A stretch of 46,042 nt of DNA from assembly GCA_019359395.1 (NCBI GenBank), contig JAHHHK010000046.1, positions 1 through 46,042 of the forward strand, given 5' to 3'. The translations under genes were made by a program, and so were the position numbers. The notes under the pieces are model-generated. The model searched no databases and was not told the DNA's origin. It worked only from the letters and a program-made list of their open reading frames with translations. Shown here one piece after another: positions 43,701 through 46,042 of the stretch; position 1 is the stretch's first letter, and each line of letters starts with the position of its first letter. The stretch is from Komarekiella atlantica HA4396-MV6. GTDB taxonomy: Bacteria > Cyanobacteriota > Cyanobacteriia > Cyanobacteriales > Nostocaceae.

Positions 43701-45255
43701 TGACCCAAAAACAGAGTTGATTCGCTTTCTAGGCGTTAAGGCATATTATGCTTACCCGTTGATAGCACAGGGACGGCTTTTGGGGACTCTTAGCTTTGGT
43801 AGCCTTACTCGTCTTAGCTTCACCGAGAATCAAAAAGGGATGATGCAAGCCGTATGCGACCAAATAGCGATCGCAATGGAACGTGCTAGCTTAATTGCAT
43901 CTTTGCAGCAGCAAACTGAACAGTTGCGAGAGGCAAACCGCATGAAAGATGAGTTTCTAGCGATATTGTCTCATGAATTGCGATCGCCCCTCAATGCTAT
44001 CCTCGGCTGGGCACAACTGTTGCATTCCCGCAAACTTAACGACATCCAAAAAGATAGAGCTGTAGAAACAATTGAGCGCAATGCTAGAGCGCAAACCCAG
44101 TTAGTTGAAGACCTGCTAGATATTTCGCGGATGATTAGAGGCAAGTTACGCCTAAATGTCTATACTTGCGATCTAGTTCCAATTATTAAATCAGCAATCG
44201 AGACTGTTAGCTTAGCCGCCCAATCGAAGGAAATCGATTTGAGATTTTCCCTCGTTTCTCCAAAGGAAGCACAAAATTCAGATTTAGGGTTTAATAACGA
44301 AGATGAAGCTCAACAAGCAAAATTTGAAATTCCTCAACACTCCGAAAAAGACTTTTTTAGAGAGTCTAAGGATCTCAATCCCCAATTCTTAGTTTCTGGT
44401 GATGCCGAACGCTTGCAACAGATAATCTGGAATCTGCTATCTAATGCCATTAAATTCACATCCGCAGGCGGACGGGTAGAGGTTGAATTATCAGTAGTCG
44501 GTGGTCAGGAAAAACAAACAATTGACATAGACGCACCAGTGGTTTTCCGTAAGGAGGGACAATTGACAACTGACAAATATGCCCAAATTCAGGTGATTGA
44601 CACAGGCATTGGCATTAGTTCTGATTTTCTCCCTTATGTATTTGATCGCTTTCGCCAAGCTGATAGTTCAAGTACTAGACCCTATGGTGGATTGGGGCTA
44701 GGATTAGCGATTGTACGTCACTTAGTAGAACTGCATGGCGGTACTGTTCACGCCAATAGTTTAGGTGAGCAACAAGGAGCGACGTTTACAGTTAAATTGC
44801 CACTGTTGAAAAATCAACAAACCTCCGCCGCTCCTCCTCTCCCTCTCTCCCCCTCTCCCCCCGTTCCCCCATCACTCTTTGGCGTCCGGGTGTTGGTTGT
44901 AGACGACGAAGCCGATAGCCGTGAATTTATCACCACAGTACTCCAACAGTGCCACGCTGAAGTTCAGGCAGTCGCATCAGTCCAAGAGGCATTAGAGGTA
45001 CTTCTGGTGTGGAAACCAGATGTTTTAGTCAGTGACATCGGTATGCCCCAGGAAGATGGTTACTCTCTAATCCGCAAACTGCGATCGCAACCTCCAGAAC
45101 AAGGAGGAAAGATTCCCGCAGCGGCATTAACAGCTTATGCCAGAGTAGAAGATCGGATGCGAGCCATACAAGAAGGTTATCAGCTACATCTGCCTAAACC
45201 AATTGAGCCAGCTGAGTTAGCTACAGTAGTCGCCAGCCTTGTTGGACGTACTTAA
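40702..45255 (+). CDS. Hybrid sensor histidine kinase, membrane/PAS/GAF
   Basis: A 1517-aa hybrid kinase (GTG 40702; ATG 40717 is an alternative). The N-terminal third has several membrane helices in two groups (about 26-80 and 140-340). Then come four PAS-like regions (starting near 365, 503, 640 and 773), a GAF domain (about 908-1070), HisKA with H1091 (ILSHELRSPLN), HATPase_c (NLLSNAIKFT, DTGIGIS, GGLGLGLAIV) and a C-terminal receiver with D1445 (VSDIGMP) and the KP pair (LPKPIEP). All catalytic parts are present. The signal is unknown. A purine-rich insertion (about residues 81-110) lies between the two membrane groups and a pyrimidine-rich one (about 1374-1391) between HATPase and receiver. 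No response regulator is adjacent. Confidence 0.95.
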   Translation: MTKPSMLNANRLRLQDLFQIPVHSLVAQMASAIAILTGSLVLIGWWLDIEVLKSGFPGSPATMKVNTAVCFVLSGMSLWLYLRGGKGEEEQNQRRGNKKMWRGGGREREGRTIVNYSPTVINPREASTSPQFHYSYLTISRACAITVFIITALTLSQYLFGWNIGIDELLFPDSQTSVATSHPGRMGLNTALNFMLISVALEHLINQKNQRSYWYAQILALIAILISFQVLMGYAYKIEILYGIAPHTTSMALHTALLFVVLGIGVLWARVRQGLMRVVISDTYGGLLARRLLVAAIAVPFVVGWLIIEGQRAGKYDPAFAISVFAIVLIVIFAVLIWQSAAVIERLSSQCDISDGLRLSAQDALKAYENKLASLVDANVIGIMFGDANGGIEQANDEFLRMIGYTREDLLAGRISWKNITPTEHLYLDEQGIAEAKANISGACTPYEKEYIRKDGSSIPVLVGYVLLGEKREESVAFILDLSEREAALHDRKQAEAEQQKLVSLVENSSDFIGIATLEGQLLYINDAGQKLVGLSSLEKVKQKVILDYIMPEDQAYLQEHILPTVMEQGRWQGEFRFQHFQTGQAIPVDYNIFTVNDHKTGQPIALATVTRNITEQKQAEERILQLNKDLQRRVVELQTLLDVIPIGVGIAEDAECRTIKVNPAFAKQLGVSPDINVSLSVPSDEKQISYKIYREGRELPLDELPMQYSAAQGVEVLDSEIDVIQENGKIVKLLVYVAPLFDEEGKTRGCIGAFLDITVRKQAEEVLWNQQKWLENVLNLMPRPLLFIEPGTARVTFANRAADILAGGDFPKGVAAEEYHTVYNCTDADGNPIPNHQTPGARVARGEHVDGFEMDWHTNGGVRSLLIFADTLPAMYGYPATCIMVFQDISNLKRVEKALCLGYKRLQLLFDTASDLLSSQQPIPLINSVYRKLSEQIGLDVYFNYLVDESSQVMRLESYSGISSETAKEIEWLAFGQAICGTVAQERHPISVDNVQQSTDPKTELIRFLGVKAYYAYPLIAQGRLLGTLSFGSLTRLSFTENQKGMMQAVCDQIAIAMERASLIASLQQQTEQLREANRMKDEFLAILSHELRSPLNAILGWAQLLHSRKLNDIQKDRAVETIERNARAQTQLVEDLLDISRMIRGKLRLNVYTCDLVPIIKSAIETVSLAAQSKEIDLRFSLVSPKEAQNSDLGFNNEDEAQQAKFEIPQHSEKDFFRESKDLNPQFLVSGDAERLQQIIWNLLSNAIKFTSAGGRVEVELSVVGGQEKQTIDIDAPVVFRKEGQLTTDKYAQIQVIDTGIGISSDFLPYVFDRFRQADSSSTRPYGGLGLGLAIVRHLVELHGGTVHANSLGEQQGATFTVKLPLLKNQQTSAAPPLPLSPSPPVPPSLFGVRVLVVDDEADSREFITTVLQQCHAEVQAVASVQEALEVLLVWKPDVLVSDIGMPQEDGYSLIRKLRSQPPEQGGKIPAAALTAYARVEDRMRAIQEGYQLHLPKPIEPAELATVVASLVGRT
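40945..41040 (+). repeat. Purine-rich in-frame insertion in the hybrid kinase
   Basis: The coding strand is almost pure G/A over about 95 bases, giving a Gly/Glu/Arg/Lys-rich loop between membrane segments. A C/T-rich counterpart occurs at about 44821-44875, encoding a Pro/Leu/Ser-rich linker. Similar sequences lie in the GH31 gene and, on the opposite strand, at 24042-24092. Confidence 0.7.
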
Positions 45256-45405
45256 TACTAATTGGGTATTGCTAATTAAACGCATGAATTTTGGTTTAGA
45301 GATGCTTCAAACAGTTTGTTACAGTAATCTATTCTTATGAAACCCGCCATATAGCGTTTCCTAGTCGGCTGAAGTACAAATTTATCAGTGTTTATCGGTG
45401 TTTAT

Positions 45406-45604
45406 CTGTCTTGAAAAGTTTCCTACGGCGGGAAATCCCGAAGTTCTGATCGCCGGACGCCGGCGCTCAGACTTCTCTCCGCCTACAGAACTTTTCGCTG
45501 TCTTAAAAAGTTTTGCGCTCCTGTTACCCGGAGCTTCGCTTACTTTTCGCTGTCTTGAAAAGTTTTGCGCCGGGAAACCCGGACGCGCAAACTTTTCGCT
45601 GTGG
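45406..45604. repeat. GC-rich tandem repeats of about 50 bp
   Basis: The units share a CTTTTCGCTGTCTTGAAAAG core followed by GTTTTGCG and a GC-rich palindrome. Core copies begin at 45491, 45543 and 45592 (periods 52 and 49), with a degenerate first copy at 45406. The palindromic part differs between copies (TTACCCGG, CCGGGAAACCCGG, GCCGGACGCCGGC). ORFs on both strands here are by-products. Immediately upstream, 45382-45405 is a TTTATCxGTG tandem repeat. Confidence 0.8.
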
Positions 45605-45814
45605 TTAATTACTTCTTCTATGTACCTGACTCTAGTGATAACCGCCATAACGTATAATTTATAGTGATTTTGATTTGGATATAAATAAGAATTACTATAT
45701 GAGAATTTATTAGTAGTTATTGTATAAGTTTTTACATCAGGTAAATATGAAATTAAAGCTAATATTTTAGTTAAAAAAATAAACAATTACACTGTTTTTA
45801 AGCAATATTTTTTT
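45605..45814. other. AT-rich intergenic stretch
   Basis: No gene or structure that I can support between the tandem repeats and the insertion sequence. Confidence 0.4.
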
Positions 45815-46042
45815 AGAGGCTGTTTGAAAAGTTGGGGATGTTGTAAAAAAGCTCTCTCAGTATAGGCTGTGAATAGATAATAAACAGCACCGAGAGAGCG
45901 ACATGAGTAAAGCTTACCCCAGTAACCTAACTCGCGCACAATATGAATTTCTTAGCGACTTGATTCCAGAACCTAAAAAAGGTGGTCGTCATCGGGAAGT
46001 CGATATGTGGGAAGTCCTCAACGCCATTTTCTACGTTCTATA
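45815..46042 (+). mobile_element. IS5-type insertion sequence, left part
   Basis: The likely left end is GAGGCTGTTTGAAAAGTTGGGG starting at about 45817, typical of the ends of the IS1031/IS5 group. A 10-of-11-bp inverted repeat (GCTCTCTCAGT at 45851-45861 with ACCGAGAGAGC at 45889-45899) lies just before the transposase start. The element continues beyond the window. Confidence 0.65.
45903..46042 (+). CDS. IS5-family transposase, N-terminus (partial)
   Basis: 46 codons from an ATG, beginning MSKAYPSNLTRAQYEFL and continuing with PEPKKGGRHREVD and WEVLNAIFYVL. This is the conserved N-terminal region (DUF4096) of IS5/IS1031-type transposases. The catalytic DDE part lies outside the window. The frame is intact as far as it can be seen. 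Confidence 0.85.
   Translation, partial: MSKAYPSNLTRAQYEFLSDLIPEPKKGGRHREVDMWEVLNAIFYVL

Noticed and set aside
45406-45604. CRISPR-like repeats with variable parts
   Set aside because: Only three to four units, the variable parts are palindromic rather than unique spacers, and no cas genes are nearby.
45385-45786. 133-aa minus-strand and 88-aa plus-strand ORFs
   Set aside because: Both are produced by the GC-rich tandem repeats; their repeated peptide pieces simply follow the DNA units.

Overview
The window looks like chromosome from a filamentous, probably heterocystous cyanobacterium (Nostocales, Nostoc-like). It carries psbZ, nblA, an 8-vinyl reductase of the BciB type, a desC-desA-desB desaturase cluster, a PEP-CTERM protein and very many HIP1 octamers (GCGATCGC). 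It also has several arrays of 7-bp short tandem repeats (ACTAATG and CAGTAAA types) of the kind known from heterocystous cyanobacteria. Species cannot be read from the sequence. Both edges fall in transposase genes: an IS1-type N-terminus on the minus strand at 1-87 and an IS5-type N-terminus on the plus strand at 45903-46042.

Layout. 1-6600: PEP-CTERM protein behind a structured leader, a receiver-only response regulator, a 59-aa coiled-coil ORF, uvrC, a 59-aa zinc-ribbon protein and a cluster of large palindromes. 6768-12597: a Ser/Thr kinase, nblA, and a minus-strand group of a small cyanobacterial protein, an AarF/UbiB-type kinase and a PP2C phosphatase. 12943-20885: a signalling/conflict-like island. 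It holds a membrane-anchored DUF1822-type protein, a CHAT-protease/double-zinc-ribbon/Ser-Thr-kinase fusion, an ABC-F ATPase with an attenuator-like leader, and a second membrane kinase whose C-terminus is made of Gly-Val repeats encoded by 12-bp DNA repeats. 21084-22633: a DUF433/DUF5615 toxin-antitoxin pair and a Uma2-type nuclease with a heptad-repeat tail. 22676-30106: a DHH-CBS-tRNA nucleotidyltransferase, psbZ, ribH, tRNA-Gly(GCC), a zinc-ribbon membrane protein, a ProA-like protein lacking the usual catalytic Cys, a GNAT enzyme and a frameshifted Uma2 gene. 30237-37418: desB, desA, desC, a PLP lyase, bciB, a HicB-like antitoxin remnant and two small unknown genes. 37924-46042: a GH31 alpha-glucosidase interrupted in frame by a repeat, a 1517-aa hybrid histidine kinase, GC-rich tandem repeats and the IS5-type element.

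How it fits together. Phospho-signalling is unusually dense: three Hanks-type kinases, one UbiB-like kinase, one PP2C phosphatase, one hybrid histidine kinase and one lone receiver. Photosynthesis and acclimation genes (nblA, psbZ, desA/B/C, bciB) are scattered between accessory genes. Repeats have clearly entered coding sequence: GA-rich or palindromic insertions sit in frame in the GH31 enzyme, the hybrid kinase and the nucleotidyltransferase, and a repeat seems to have replaced the end of the HicB gene. The best candidate for an under-described system is the two-gene unit 12943-16739 (membrane DUF1822 protein plus CHAT-zinc ribbon-kinase).
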